A DNA stretch of 37,467 bases from Actinomycetaceae bacterium (GCA_030540715.1 JAUNVQ010000026.1:1-37467), one strand, 5' to 3'. Positions 8,279 to 17,966 are shown, counted from the first letter of the stretch. Notes: generated from the letters alone by a model not told the origin. Program-made: numbers and translations.

Positions 8279-9568
8279 ATGAAGGTATGCGAACGAATGA
8301 ATAAGAATGTAAAAGCTGATAAGTCGTTGACAGTGATTGGGCTGGGCTATATTGGTCTTCCGACTGCCGTTGTTTTTGCTCAAAATGGTTGGCGTGTTAT
8401 TGGCGTTGATGTTAACCAGAAAGCTGTCGACCTAATAAATCAGGGGAAACTTCCCTTTACAGAAGAAGGTTTAGAGGCTGCTTTATCGACTGTGGTGCAG
8501 CAGGGCGCTCTTTCCGCACAGATTGATACACCACCATCGAACGTTTACATTGTTTCTGTTCCGACTCCTTTTAAAGATGACCATGAAGCTGACCTTAGCT
8601 ATATAGAGTTGGCATCGCGAAATCTGGCACCGCAGCTCAAGGGGGGAGAGCTTGTTGTTTTAGAGTCTACGGTTCCTGTGGGTGCAACTCAGTTTATGGC
8701 GGATATAATAAAAGAAGAACGTCCAGATTTATTCCATGGTGAGGAAACCGATCTTCTGTTTGCACATGCGCCAGAACGTGTTCTTCCCGGGCGCATCATG
8801 ATCGAGATGACATCAAACGATCGCATTATTGGTGGTTTAACACCCGAAGCAACGGAGCGAGCCAAAGAGGTATATGAGAGTTTTTGTGCGGGTCACGTGT
8901 TTACTACCGACGCAAAAACTGCCGAGCTATCAAAGCTAGCTGAAAATTCCTTCCGTGACGTGAACATTGCCTATGCTAACGAGCTGTCGATTATTTGTGA
9001 GCGCCTAGGTATTAACGTGTGGGAACTCATTGAGCTTGCGAATAAGCACCCTCGTGTGAACATATTGCAGCCAGGTCCCGGGGTTGGGGGACACTGCATT
9101 GCAGTGGATCCCTGGTTCATTGTTGCAACGGATCGTGAAAACTCCAGAATCGTGGCAACAGCAAGGAAAATCAACGATTCAAAGCCAGAGTTTGTGAAGA
9201 GCAAAATTACGCAGGCTATCCGAAAAAAGGTTGAAGAGGGCGTTGAATGCCCACAAGTTGCGCTATTGGGGTTGGCATTCAAACCTGATATTGATGATTT
9301 AAGAGAGTCTCCAGCACTTGCTATTGCCAAAGATATTGCAAAAGATAATAAAAATATTGGCATATTGGCGGTTGAACCGAATATTTCGGAGCTACCTACT
9401 GCACTAGCTGACTTTTCCAATGTGAAGCTAATGGACGCTGAAGCAGCTACACAATCTGCTGATGTCATTGTGCAGCTGGTCAACCACGGTCAGTTCAAAG
9501 TACTTGAAGATTTGTTTAGCCCGACACAAATTATCATTGACACCCGGGGAACTTGGGCAGTGAAGTAG
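8279..9568 (+). CDS. wecC: UDP-N-acetyl-D-mannosamine dehydrogenase
   Basis: This enzyme oxidises UDP-ManNAc to UDP-ManNAcA with two NAD+. It has the three-domain layout of the UDP-glucose/GDP-mannose dehydrogenase family. The Rossmann motif VIGLGYIGLPTA lies near residues 19-30, the catalytic-helix region KLAENSFRDVNIAYANEL near 222-240, and the active-site GGHCI with Cys273 follows. The C-terminal domain contains LLGLAFKPDIDDLRESPA. At 429 residues it is normal length. ATG 8297 (seventh codon), preceded at 11 bases by GAAGG, is an equally credible start. It heads the rightward series of glycosyltransferase and exporter genes and provides a negatively charged sugar donor for the polymer. Confidence 0.96.
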   Translation: MKVCERMNKNVKADKSLTVIGLGYIGLPTAVVFAQNGWRVIGVDVNQKAVDLINQGKLPFTEEGLEAALSTVVQQGALSAQIDTPPSNVYIVSVPTPFKDDHEADLSYIELASRNLAPQLKGGELVVLESTVPVGATQFMADIIKEERPDLFHGEETDLLFAHAPERVLPGRIMIEMTSNDRIIGGLTPEATERAKEVYESFCAGHVFTTDAKTAELSKLAENSFRDVNIAYANELSIICERLGINVWELIELANKHPRVNILQPGPGVGGHCIAVDPWFIVATDRENSRIVATARKINDSKPEFVKSKITQAIRKKVEEGVECPQVALLGLAFKPDIDDLRESPALAIAKDIAKDNKNIGILAVEPNISELPTALADFSNVKLMDAEAATQSADVIVQLVNHGQFKVLEDLFSPTQIIIDTRGTWAVK

Positions 9569-9663
9569 CTTCACCCAACAAATTGGGGAGAGATAGAGGA
9601 GATTCTTAGTAGGTCAAAGGTTTATAATGGGCTAGGAATCCCGATATCAAATTAGGCTGGAAA

Positions 9664-10938
9664 ATGCACATACTTATTCTCTCTCAGTTGTGGGAGCCTG
9701 AAGAAGGTGTACCGCAACGCCGCTGGGCGTGGTTAACTCAGGCTCTTGTGGATGCTGGGCATACCGTTGATGTGATTTGTCCGCCTCCTCATTACCCTGG
9801 CGGCAAGGAAGCATCGACTCGCCCTGAACACCGGAAGTATAGCGTTTCTCGTCAGTCTAGTAATCTGGCAATTTATCGCACTAATTTTAGTGAACACACA
9901 CCACAGTTGTTGACGCGAATCGTAGATCAAACTGTACAGATGTTCTCCTCGTTAAGAATCGCCCTCAAAGCGGTAAAGCATAGGAGACCAGATGTCATTA
10001 TTGCGACTGCGCCACCCTTACCAACAATTTTTACGCAACACTTTATCGCTAGCATTTTAGGTGTTCCAAGAATTGTTGATATGCGTGACGCTTGGCCAGA
10101 TCTCCTAAAATACATGCTTGCTGGAGAGTCTGCCGTAGCATCGGATCAATCGGTCGGGAAAGGGCTCAAAAAATATCTAATGCTTGCGGTAGCACGTGTT
10201 ACAGAGACATGCTTATCACGTACTCTCGTATCAGCAGATGGTGTGATAACATCGACAGCAACATTTAGAAAAGTTTTGGAGAACCGAGGGTGTCAGAACG
10301 TCATCACGATTCGGAATGTTGCATCTGTGAGTCCATCCGAACTAAATAGTAGCAGCGATTTTGCCGAAAAACGACCACTACGTATTCTCTATGCTGGAAC
10401 GGTTGGTAGGGCACAGGGGTTATACCCAACCATTCAAGCTATACGTCAGGCAGTTAAGCAAGGTGCGAATATTCAAATGAGAATTATCGGTGGGGGGGCC
10501 CATTTAAGGACGATTAAAAGGTACGCAAAACGCAATAGTTTACCAATCACTTTTTTTCCGCGAATTCCCTTCTTCCGCATGCCAAGATACTACCAGTGGG
10601 CTGACACCGAGATCATTCATTTAGAACCGTGGAAACCACTGGAATGGACTGTTCCATCAAAATTGTATGATGCATTGCAGAATAGCCGACATATCACTCT
10701 AATAGCGGAAGGTGAATCAGCAAAAATTGTCCGTTCTTTGAAAGCTGGTCACTGTTTCACCCCGCACGACACGGAGAGCCTAGTCCAACATTTTATGGAA
10801 TCGTCAGTTGATAGGTCACGCTTGGTCATCGGTGAACAGGGGAAGGAATGGATAGAGAATAGAGTAAATAAAAATGATACTGCCCGTAGATTCGTGGCCT
10901 ATGTTAATGGGTTTTGCAATGATGATAACTCAAGATAG
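9664..10938 (+). CDS. GT4-family glycosyltransferase (WbuB/WcaI-like)
   Basis: This 424-residue GT-B enzyme begins MHILILSQLWEPEEGVPQRRWAWL, the N terminus typical of WbuB/WcaI-like GT4 enzymes that transfer amino- or deoxy-sugars to lipid-linked glycans. The interdomain turn RILYAGTVGRAQGLYPTIQAI is at about 240-260. The donor-site region (PSKLYDALQNSRHITLIAEGESAKI) follows, with Lys and Glu equivalents but not a textbook E-x7-E. No signal peptide is visible, so it is peripheral at the inner face of the membrane. It follows wecC by 95 bases and precedes another GT4 by nine bases, so it is probably in the same operon. The sugar and acceptor are unknown; ManNAcA transfer is possible but unproven. 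Confidence 0.85.
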   Translation: MHILILSQLWEPEEGVPQRRWAWLTQALVDAGHTVDVICPPPHYPGGKEASTRPEHRKYSVSRQSSNLAIYRTNFSEHTPQLLTRIVDQTVQMFSSLRIALKAVKHRRPDVIIATAPPLPTIFTQHFIASILGVPRIVDMRDAWPDLLKYMLAGESAVASDQSVGKGLKKYLMLAVARVTETCLSRTLVSADGVITSTATFRKVLENRGCQNVITIRNVASVSPSELNSSSDFAEKRPLRILYAGTVGRAQGLYPTIQAIRQAVKQGANIQMRIIGGGAHLRTIKRYAKRNSLPITFFPRIPFFRMPRYYQWADTEIIHLEPWKPLEWTVPSKLYDALQNSRHITLIAEGESAKIVRSLKAGHCFTPHDTESLVQHFMESSVDRSRLVIGEQGKEWIENRVNKNDTARRFVAYVNGFCNDDNSR

Positions 10939-10947
10939 CCTTTAGAC

Positions 10948-12660
10948 ATGAGAAGAGGACTGGCGGATTTCGGTATTATTATCAGCATGGCGTATCAAGA
11001 AATACGCCTCGATCCGCTATATTTTTTTCTGCAGATATCTCGGCGAATACCAAGCAAGTTCAAATGCAGATTTGAAAAAAGCAAACTGTCATTTTTACCG
11101 TATCGTTTGCGAGTAGTAGGTTTTTTTCTCCTCGATCGCTCAAGTGATGCTTTAGAGATACTTGATAAGTGTCCAGCTCGTTCGCTATATAACAATATTC
11201 GAGTGCATCTTGGTATACCACCATTGGTTAATGGAGGGGCCGCATCAAAATCCAGAGTACAGGCGAGATATTTATGGAAAATAGGGGAGTGCGCGGCAGC
11301 AATTGAAACGGCCCCCAAGAACAGCTATCTACAACGCTATTACACTGATGATTTAAAGCTTATGCAACCAGGCCGTTATATGCGTTTGAAACAGACGGGC
11401 TACATACATAACTATCCGGAGAATAATGATCGGCCAAGAATACTCCATCTTCTTACAAACTCATTGCCGTATACGCAATCCGGATACTCAATTCGTTCTC
11501 ATGAAGTTTTGCGGAGCCAAGCGCACTTTGCGGATACTATGTCGGTGACCCGATTGGGATATCCAACTATTATTGGTAAGAGACATTCAAGCGATATGGA
11601 TACAGTTGATGGCATTACTTACCAACGTGTCATCCCTTACTGGATGCCAAGTTTGAAATCAAAGAGACTGCGTTGTTCAGCTCGGCGAATGGAAGAAAGC
11701 ATCGAGAAATTTCGACCTGATATTCTTTGCACAACAACAAATTACGAAAACGCAATTATTGTTGAATCACTAGCTTACAAGTATGGCTTACCGTGGATTT
11801 ACGAAATGCGCGGGGAACTTGAAAACACCTGGTTGGCAAGATTCTCTAAGCAACAGCAGACAAAGAGAATGATCAGCGAGTATTATTCAACAATCCGTGA
11901 ACGTGAAGTAGACATGGCTAAAAAAGCCACAATGGTGGTGGTTTTGTCCCAAGTCCAAAAACAATCACTTGTTAGGCGTGGGGTTGATGCTAAAAAAATT
12001 ACAGTTATTCCAAACGCAGTTCCTGATGATATTTTTTCCGTTGAACTTCAATCTCCAAAGAAGTCCCGTAAACATTTAGGCTTACCTGAACAGGGATTCT
12101 GGGTTGGGGCTGTATCATCATTAGTTGATTATGAAGGGTTCGATATTCTTCTCGAAGCTGTGGCACAAATGAGGTCTGAAGGACATGACGTTCGTTGTCT
12201 GCTTGTAGGAGATGGCGCTGCCAAACCAGCTTTAGAGAAGCTGGTGCGAGATTTTCAGATAGATGAATATGTTGTTATGCCGGGTAAAATACCCTATGAG
12301 GATGTAGCACAATGGTACCAAGCACTGGATTGTTTTATTGTTCCGCGCAAAGATACGCCGGTGTGTCGTGTTGTTACCCCGATCAAACCGCTTACCGCCG
12401 TGGCTTTTAAACGCCCGGTAATTGCTAGTGACCTTCCTGCTCTCAGAGAGATACTCCATAGAGGAGCTTCAGGATTTTTGTTTACACCAGGTAGTTTTGA
12501 GGAGTTATCTGATTTGGTGATAGAATTAAAGAAGAGGTTGCACAATCCGATTCAAATATGTAAATGTACACATAATTTCTCTCGAAGAATGACATGGTCA
12601 TACAATGGGGACAGATATGAAAGATTGTGCAAGACGCTCAGGAGCGGAGACAATGGGTGA
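10948..12660 (+). CDS. GT4-family glycosyltransferase with N-terminal extension
   Basis: This 570-residue protein has a GT-B glycosyltransferase from about residue 160. Its acceptor domain starts at ILHLLTNSLPYTQSGYSIRSHEVL. The donor domain has VIPNAVPDDIFSVE, then GAVSSLVDYEGFDILLEAV and finally VPRKDTPVCRVVTPIKPLTAVAFKRPVIASDLPAL. That last form is common in retaining GT4 enzymes where a Pro-Lys-Pro replaces the usual E-x7-E segment. The first roughly 150 residues are basic, helical and unassigned. The start is uncertain: no clear SD precedes 10948, and ATG 10987 is an alternative. The stop overlaps the ATG of the ABC permease (ATGGGTGA), showing operon coupling with the exporter. Confidence 0.85.
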   Translation: MRRGLADFGIIISMAYQEIRLDPLYFFLQISRRIPSKFKCRFEKSKLSFLPYRLRVVGFFLLDRSSDALEILDKCPARSLYNNIRVHLGIPPLVNGGAASKSRVQARYLWKIGECAAAIETAPKNSYLQRYYTDDLKLMQPGRYMRLKQTGYIHNYPENNDRPRILHLLTNSLPYTQSGYSIRSHEVLRSQAHFADTMSVTRLGYPTIIGKRHSSDMDTVDGITYQRVIPYWMPSLKSKRLRCSARRMEESIEKFRPDILCTTTNYENAIIVESLAYKYGLPWIYEMRGELENTWLARFSKQQQTKRMISEYYSTIREREVDMAKKATMVVVLSQVQKQSLVRRGVDAKKITVIPNAVPDDIFSVELQSPKKSRKHLGLPEQGFWVGAVSSLVDYEGFDILLEAVAQMRSEGHDVRCLLVGDGAAKPALEKLVRDFQIDEYVVMPGKIPYEDVAQWYQALDCFIVPRKDTPVCRVVTPIKPLTAVAFKRPVIASDLPALREILHRGASGFLFTPGSFEELSDLVIELKKRLHNPIQICKCTHNFSRRMTWSYNGDRYERLCKTLRSGDNG

Positions 12661-13591
12661 CAAGACTGAAAACTCTTCAACTGAGGCAATGAGTACCAAA
12701 GATTGGCTCTCTACAGTTCTTTATACCTCGAATAAAGACGAATCAAAGTTTGTAGCGACTTGGGCACTTCAGCGAATTGGAACAAGAAAGCCTGTGAAGG
12801 AATACTTGCATTCCATCTGGGACTATCGTGCATTCATTTTATTTCAGTCGCAGGCAAGAGCCTTCGCAACAGCACGTAATTCTTCCTTGGGCCGGGTCTG
12901 GTTGATTTTGGAGCCTTTTTTATCTGCTGGGGTGTACTATGTTATTTTTGGTCTTCTTTTGCAGACTTCTAGGGGGGTGGAGAATTTCGTCGCGTATTTA
13001 GTGGTTGGTGTGTCTTTCTTTGCATTTATGCAAAAGAGTTTGTCTCGCTCGGGAACATTGATAAGACAAAACGCTAACATTATACGCTCTTTTGCTTTTC
13101 CTAGGGCAACTTTAATTGTGTCTGACATTGTCATGAGAGCAATAGATACACTTCCCCTAATCTGTGCGACACTAATTTTCATCGTTGCAATGCCTCCGCA
13201 TGCCATACCTACATGGACATGGATTTTAGTTATCCCAATTCATTTATTAATGCTTTGTTTTTCGATGGGACTGATGTTCGTAATTACAAAACTTACAGTA
13301 TTAGTGAAGGATCTCCGTCATATTTGGCCTTTGCTAAGTCGATTTTGGTTTTACAGTTCTGGCGTTTTTTTCTCTATTGATAGATTTGCAACGCAATACA
13401 CAGTGCTTCTCATTATGAACTATAATCCTGCGTACGTGGTTTTAACTATGTATAGACAGGTTCTTATATATGGAACGGTTCCAGATATGTGGCACTGGCT
13501 ATATTTTTCATGCTGGGCTCTGACATTAATGTGTTTGGGGTTTATATTCTTTTGGTCGTCCGAGGAGCGTTATGGTCAAAGAAATATCTAA
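12653..13591 (+). CDS. ABC-2 polysaccharide export permease (Wzm/TagG type)
   Basis: This 312-residue integral membrane protein has about six hydrophobic segments. It carries the ABC-2 pattern of polysaccharide exporters: the cytosolic amphipathic stretch YRAFILFQSQARAFATARNSSLGRVWLILEPF, FIVFGLLL-like membrane helices, LVKDLRHIWPLLSRFWFYSSGVFFS, and a terminal NPAYVVLTMYRQVLI...W. I take ATG 12653, preceded by AGGAGCGGA, over an upstream in-frame ATG at 12605 that lies inside the previous gene. It pairs with the ATPase at 13572, which overlaps its end. Together they should flip a completed undecaprenyl-linked polymer across the membrane, as TagGH and Wzm-Wzt do. Confidence 0.9.
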   Translation: MGDKTENSSTEAMSTKDWLSTVLYTSNKDESKFVATWALQRIGTRKPVKEYLHSIWDYRAFILFQSQARAFATARNSSLGRVWLILEPFLSAGVYYVIFGLLLQTSRGVENFVAYLVVGVSFFAFMQKSLSRSGTLIRQNANIIRSFAFPRATLIVSDIVMRAIDTLPLICATLIFIVAMPPHAIPTWTWILVIPIHLLMLCFSMGLMFVITKLTVLVKDLRHIWPLLSRFWFYSSGVFFSIDRFATQYTVLLIMNYNPAYVVLTMYRQVLIYGTVPDMWHWLYFSCWALTLMCLGFIFFWSSEERYGQRNI

Positions 13592-14459
13592 AAAATCTGA
13601 AGTTGCGTTGGGTGCACCCTCGGTTGCTGTTAGTCAATTATCGGTACGTTATGATGTTGGTTCTTCTGACAAGAAAGCCTACGAACATGCGTCGCCATGG
13701 ATAAAATTTCAGTCGAAATTCTTAGGTAAAAAACCAATTGTTAAAGTAAGAGCCTTAAAGAATATCAGTTTTGTTGCCCGCACTGGCGAGTCTATTGGAA
13801 TATTAGGCCGAAATGGTTCGGGGAAATCGACTTTATTGCGGATGCTCGGAGGATTGGAAACACCAACTACAGGTAGAATTTATGCTCGTAGCCAGCCTGT
13901 TTTGCTTGGTATATCAGCTGCTCTTGTCCCAACAATGACTGGTGAAAGGAACGCATTGTTAGGGTGCTTAGCGATGGGAATGAAATTAGCCGAGGCAAAG
14001 GAAGCGATACCGGGGATTATTGAACTAGCGGGGCTTGGCGAAGCCACTTATTTACCAATGCAGACGTATTCATCGGGCATGGCCGCTCGGTTGCGGTTTG
14101 CGATTGCTACTGCAGCGAAGCCTGAAATTCTAATGATTGATGAAGCTTTGAACGCGGGAGATGTCGCTTTTCGAAAGAGAAGCCAGCGGGCAATGACAGA
14201 GCTGAGAGAGTCTGCAGGCACAGTTTTCTTGGTTTCACATGCAGCGAGCACCATTGAAGAAATGTGCACGCGTGCAATCTGGCTACATGCGGGAATGATT
14301 ATTGCAGATGGTGATGCGAAGTCGGTAGCAAAAGAATATAACGAATGGGCAATGAATGTTGCAAATAACCGAGTTGTGGAAGCCGAAAGACAGTTGAGCA
14401 AATTGACTGCTAGCCGCCAACTTAATGAAGTGCTATTAGCAGAGGATGAAATGGTATAA
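13572..14459 (+). CDS. ABC polysaccharide export ATPase (Wzt/TagH type)
   Basis: This 295-residue ATPase shows Walker A GRNGSGKST (79-87), signature SSGM in YSSGMAARLRFA (167-170), Walker B ILMIDEAL (186-193) and H-loop H223 in FLVSHA. The N-terminal insert before Walker A (SPWIKFQSKFLGKKPIVKVRALKNI) is typical of TagH/Wzt subfamily ATPases. GAGGAG precedes the ATG, which lies inside the permease gene (20-base overlap). It stops about 40 residues after the conserved core. It therefore lacks the C-terminal carbohydrate-binding domain that in E. coli O9a Wzt recognises the finished chain, so substrate choice probably does not depend on a terminal cap. Confidence 0.93.
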   Translation: MVKEISKKSEVALGAPSVAVSQLSVRYDVGSSDKKAYEHASPWIKFQSKFLGKKPIVKVRALKNISFVARTGESIGILGRNGSGKSTLLRMLGGLETPTTGRIYARSQPVLLGISAALVPTMTGERNALLGCLAMGMKLAEAKEAIPGIIELAGLGEATYLPMQTYSSGMAARLRFAIATAAKPEILMIDEALNAGDVAFRKRSQRAMTELRESAGTVFLVSHAASTIEEMCTRAIWLHAGMIIADGDAKSVAKEYNEWAMNVANNRVVEAERQLSKLTASRQLNEVLLAEDEMV

Positions 14460-14649
14460 AGTTGCCTAAATATGCTGGTTTATTGGTTTACCTTACAGGG
14501 GAGCTTCTAAATGGATGGAACTTTTAGTTTATAAGGTGTCAGAAGAAGGCCGTACTGTGTTCAGTGGTTGTCTATTTACTGCATAGTAAACAAACGGCAT
14601 TCTTGACTGCTAACTGGGAAAAGGAAACGAAAGTACCGCTGAAACCGTG

Positions 14650-15345
14650 AGTGGGGTCTGCTGCGTGTTTAGGTGACAGTTTCAGACACGATTGGCGTGA
14701 GCTGGTAGAGACTTTTGCCTGTGGTGGTGTTGGTGCTGATGCTCGATCCGGCTGATAATCGCGATTGTGAGATCTTCTCGAGTGTTCCAGGTTTTTGTGT
14801 TGAGTATATTGGGCTGCATCAAAGAGAAGAAGGGATCCATAGCGGCGTTATCACCGGCTGCAACGACTCTTTGGTTCGATGCCGCTAAGCAGTGGTGGGT
14901 TTGGGCCTGGCGGTATTTGTTTGACCTGAATTGTGAGCCTCGCTCTGAGTTCACAATACAACTCTCAACATAATGCCCGTGGATCTGTCGGCGTTCAACC
15001 GAGGTATTCGATGTATTAAATGCCAACGACACACTCATGTGAGGGGCCCAAGAGTATCCAACAATCCGCTTAGAAAACGTATCCTTGAGCCCTTAAAAGT
15101 AGAGCTTCCCCACTTTGGTGTGGTGTACGGTAATATAGGTTAACCATACCTGGTTAATCCTCTCAGTAGCATTTGTGAAATCGTGGCAAGTCACACCGTA
15201 GCGCTCAACAGGGACAAGCAGATCATCAAAACCGGTACGCCAAGACTTTCCCCATTCTTCCCACGTTTCTTACCCTAGAGGGCTATAACTGGTTATCGGA
15301 GGACAACCGTCAAGCAGTATACTCACACATCACCACATTCGTTCC
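14650..15345 (-). pseudogene. IS3-family OrfB transposase remnant
   Basis: Read on the minus strand, this encodes the rve (integrase core) half of an IS3-type OrfB. The parts are INQVWLTYITVHHTKVGKLYF, FSKRIVGYSWAPHMSVSLA, NSERGSQFRSNKYRQ, AAGDNAAMDPFFSLMQ and NTKTWNTREDLTIAI. Catalytic residues are altered: the first Asp is replaced in LTYIT, and the usual HSDRGSQ reads NSERGSQ. Stops interrupt the frame, so it is dead. The 5' part of OrfB and OrfA are unrecognisable or missing. Confidence 0.8.
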
Positions 15346-15399
15346 TTGAGACTCATCACGCAGATGTCAATATATGGCCTGCGTGATATGACACTGGCA

Positions 15400-15960
15400 T
15401 CTTGGTTTGATGCGTGAAAGGATGATGACATAAATACACGTACTGGTTTGTCTGGTTATAAGCGTTATAGTCAAGATTTTAAGGATAATGCTGTAAAGAT
15501 CGCTCTTGATTTGGATAAGCCTATTGCTTATGTTGATCATAAATCTTGGTATCAATGAGGGACCATTGGGGGGGGGCTGGGATAACAAGTACAGACGTGA
15601 ACATCTTATAAAGAAGCCTCCACTTAATGCTAATAAGCGGTGTGCTTAGGAAGATGCTCGAAAAGAACTTGCCAAGTTACGAATGAAAATGAGTTTTTAA
15701 AAAAGCCGTAGACTGGCTTGCCAACAACCAACGCTAGAGCAAATATATACATTTTTTGAAAGAGGTAGGAGGCTCTTTTGTGTCGAGTAGATATGTCAAT
15801 GGATGAAAGTTGGTCGGGTGACTTATTTCAAGTGGAAGAAACTACGCAACAGAGCCAACTGTTATCAGCTTCACACGCCAGGAGTTAGCTCCTATTTTGA
15901 TAGAGACATTTAGTGCTCAACGCGGTCGGTGTGGCATTGGTGGAATCTGGGGTTCCCTAC
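15400..15960 (+). pseudogene. IS3-family element remnant, copy A (OrfA and start of OrfB)
   Basis: On the plus strand the degenerate frame reads NTRTGLSGYKRYSQDFKDNA, then KLGINEG-like and NKYRREHLIKKPPL. These form a transposase HTH (OrfA), followed after 15740 by the start of OrfB (FERGRRLFC, CQWMKVGRVTYFKWKK). Many stops and a nine-G tract (15568-15576) break it. The OrfB part aligns clearly in DNA with 22680-22920, a second dead copy. It is cut off near 15960, where other IS sequence begins. Confidence 0.75.
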
Positions 15961-16115
15961 ATGTTGTGGACGTGTACGAAGCATACTGGGTTTTGTTTCG
16001 CTTCTTTTATGTGGGTGCTAGTTGTTTAGCACGACTTTGATTGTACTGGTTTAGCACCTCGGCTGGAGTGTGATACTTGAGGGTGGGGTTGCCTGCAGGT
16101 TGTGGGCATGTGTTT
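15960..16115 (-). pseudogene. possible IS30-like transposase C-terminal fragment
   Basis: The minus strand encodes TLKYHTPAEVLNQY near 16030-16080. This resembles the conserved C-terminal W/Y-x-TPAE-x-L/F motif of IS30-type transposases, where the normal context is RPRKTL. It is only a few dozen codons long and is embedded between other IS remnants. Recognition rests on that one short motif. Confidence 0.4.
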
Positions 16116-16229
16116 TGTTTCGTGTGGCTTGTAATCGTTGCTGTTGATTTGTTTATATGGCGTGTTTTTCTTCCTATGCTATGGGTGTGTACATGTTGAT
16201 TTATGAGTGAGGGCCTGCCCGGTTCTATC

Positions 16230-17405
16230 TGGTCACAATCCAGTTACCGACTGCGGTTTTGGCTTGGGCGCGTGTTTGCCAGGTCTATCGGTTGTAGAAC
16301 TCGGGTTTTAGTGGTGCTCAAGATGATTGGAACATTGCGTTGCGCCAGCACACCAGTGCGCTCCATGGATTGACACACCCCGTTTTCAACCGCTGTTTGA
16401 TGGAAAGTTCCACTGGTGTATTGACTGCCCCGATCCGAATGCAACACCACATCCTCGGGTAGTTTGCCGCGTAAGACCACTGCCAAGCGTAAAGCACGCG
16501 TTACCAGGTCTGTGCGTTGGCGCTGAGCCATCCCCCAACTAATGACTCGGTGTGAGTGAGCATCTGTTATGACACATAAATACGCGATTGCTTCCCGGGT
16601 GGGAAGATATGTAATATCGGTGATCTACACCTTGTTGATCTCACCGCGATCTCACCTGCACTCTACCCGCTCAGACACATGATGAGTAGGTGTACCAGGT
16701 ATTGTAGTTACTGGCTTGAAACTACGCGGGCTTATCCCCACAACTACTCTGCCTGACCATTGACGATGCCACAGTTTTAACATTGACTCTCACCCCAGCT
16801 TCAGCCAGGTCACCATGGAGGCCAGGCGAACATAAGTACGATCAGAAGCTGCCCACAGCTGTTTAACCTGCTTATCAAGCTTCTCACGCGTCACCACCTG
16901 TTTACCTGGGCTTATGATACCTGGCTTTCCACTGGTAAAAACCAGAATGAGATATTTTCAACAAGCGCGCCATACGGATGACCTTAAAATATGCATTCTT
17001 TGCTTCCATCAATTCGAAGCATTCTCGTTTTGATGGGTCAAGAAAAGCAAGGCAGCGGCTTTTTCCAAAACTCCTTATTCCGTCTTACCTCACTAAGTTC
17101 TCGACGCAAACGCTTATTCTCAGCTTCTCAGTCTTCGAGCGGCTTCCTTGATTGTCCCTGCCACGGTGTGCTCTCTCTTTTGCTATTCAATGGCCAAGAC
17201 ACTGTTCACCCAGACCAAGATCCCTAGCCACTGCAGCAATCGAGCGATCTGTATCGATAACCAAGGCCGCTGCCTCACGGCGATACTACTCCCTAAAAGA
17301 CCGCAGCCTCTTCTTCTGCTTACCCTGTTCCATAAGAACATCCTTTCCAACCAGGATTATAAATATCGCTTAACTAGGTACCCACAAAACCGGAGCAACC
17401 CCACT
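16230..17405 (-). mobile_element. decayed IS3-family element (OrfA + OrfB, minus strand)
   Basis: Almost the whole element can be traced on the minus strand. OrfA starts at MEQGKQKKRLRSF (about 17330) with an HTH (AAVARDLGLGEQ) and an ENKRLRRELSEVRR leucine-zipper-like end. OrfB follows with ITDITYLPTREAIAYLCVITDAHSHRVISWGMAQRQRTDLVTRAL and HSDRGSQYTSGTF. The end of OrfB (normally WDNAMAESFWSTLK) is scrambled. Multiple stops and frameshifts make it inactive. Its upstream end at 17350-17403 recurs alone at 6799-6852. Confidence 0.85.
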
Positions 17406-17568
17406 AGAAAACATGGTGTTACGTAAACTGTGCAACTTAGGAGATCGCAGGCAACCCCACGAGCTGTATGTTAAATTGTCAAAGCATATAACGATGACAA
17501 GATGGCAAATTAATTTCTTCGCATGTATGGACTAAGGAAATGCTCAGGAGTCAACGGCTTATCGAAAG

Positions 17569-17961
17569 CTACAGCACCATTTTCGGCATCACTACAGACA
17601 GTATTTTAGTTTCATCTGCAGTTTTCAGTTCAGTAAGACATTCGACTGTACTAAATACTTGACTGAGAGCTTTTGCATTTTTCTTCCACGGCATTAAAAC
17701 AATTTCTTGAATACTCAATGGGGGGAATGAGTTCAAAACAATTACAATCGTATCTCCTTTCTTATTTCTCATGTAACTCGGAACATATTTATATACATTT
17801 TTCAAAACAGTTGAATAGATTAATCTTGGATGATGAACTACGCCTGGAAAGCTAAGTAGATAATCACCTTTGCCATAAGGGCTAGCCTTCGTTGTAAGAC
17901 GAAGAACTATTTTACCGTTGCTGTCCGCTAGAGCTCTTAAAGTGCATTGTTTGTTTTTCAT
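17569..17961 (-). CDS. hypothetical protein, third gene of minus-strand glycan operon
   Basis: This basic, soluble 130-residue protein has alternating hydrophobic strands (GKIVLRLTTK, TIVIVLNSFPPLSIQEIVLMPW) suggesting a beta-rich domain. I do not recognise a family. Its ATG lies six bases after the stop of the 217-residue ORFan, on the same strand, with a poor SD, so translation is probably coupled. Position as last gene of a three-gene operon led by a double glycosyltransferase suggests a role in the same glycan. The function is open. Confidence 0.65.
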   Translation of the reverse strand: MKNKQCTLRALADSNGKIVLRLTTKASPYGKGDYLLSFPGVVHHPRLIYSTVLKNVYKYVPSYMRNKKGDTIVIVLNSFPPLSIQEIVLMPWKKNAKALSQVFSTVECLTELKTADETKILSVVMPKMVL

Positions 17962-17966
17962 AACGA

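Larger units (their letters stand above)
14460..17568. other. gene-free IS graveyard
   Basis: About 3.1 kb without any intact gene. It is filled by remnants of at least three insertion sequences (entries at 14650, 15400, 15960 and 16230), every one broken by stops and frameshifts. The first 190 bases (14460-14650) and the last 160 (17405-17568) hold nothing I recognise. It separates the exporter operon from the minus-strand glycosyltransferase operon. Confidence 0.8.

Noticed and set aside
8971-9483. Minus-strand frame of 170 codons opposite wecC
   Set aside because: It is complementary to conserved wecC codons; its Ser/Ala-rich composition is typical of an antisense shadow.
12605-12652. Upstream ATG for the ABC permease
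   Set aside because: It lies inside the preceding GT gene without SD. ATG 12653 has AGGAGCGGA and the usual ATGA-like overlap.
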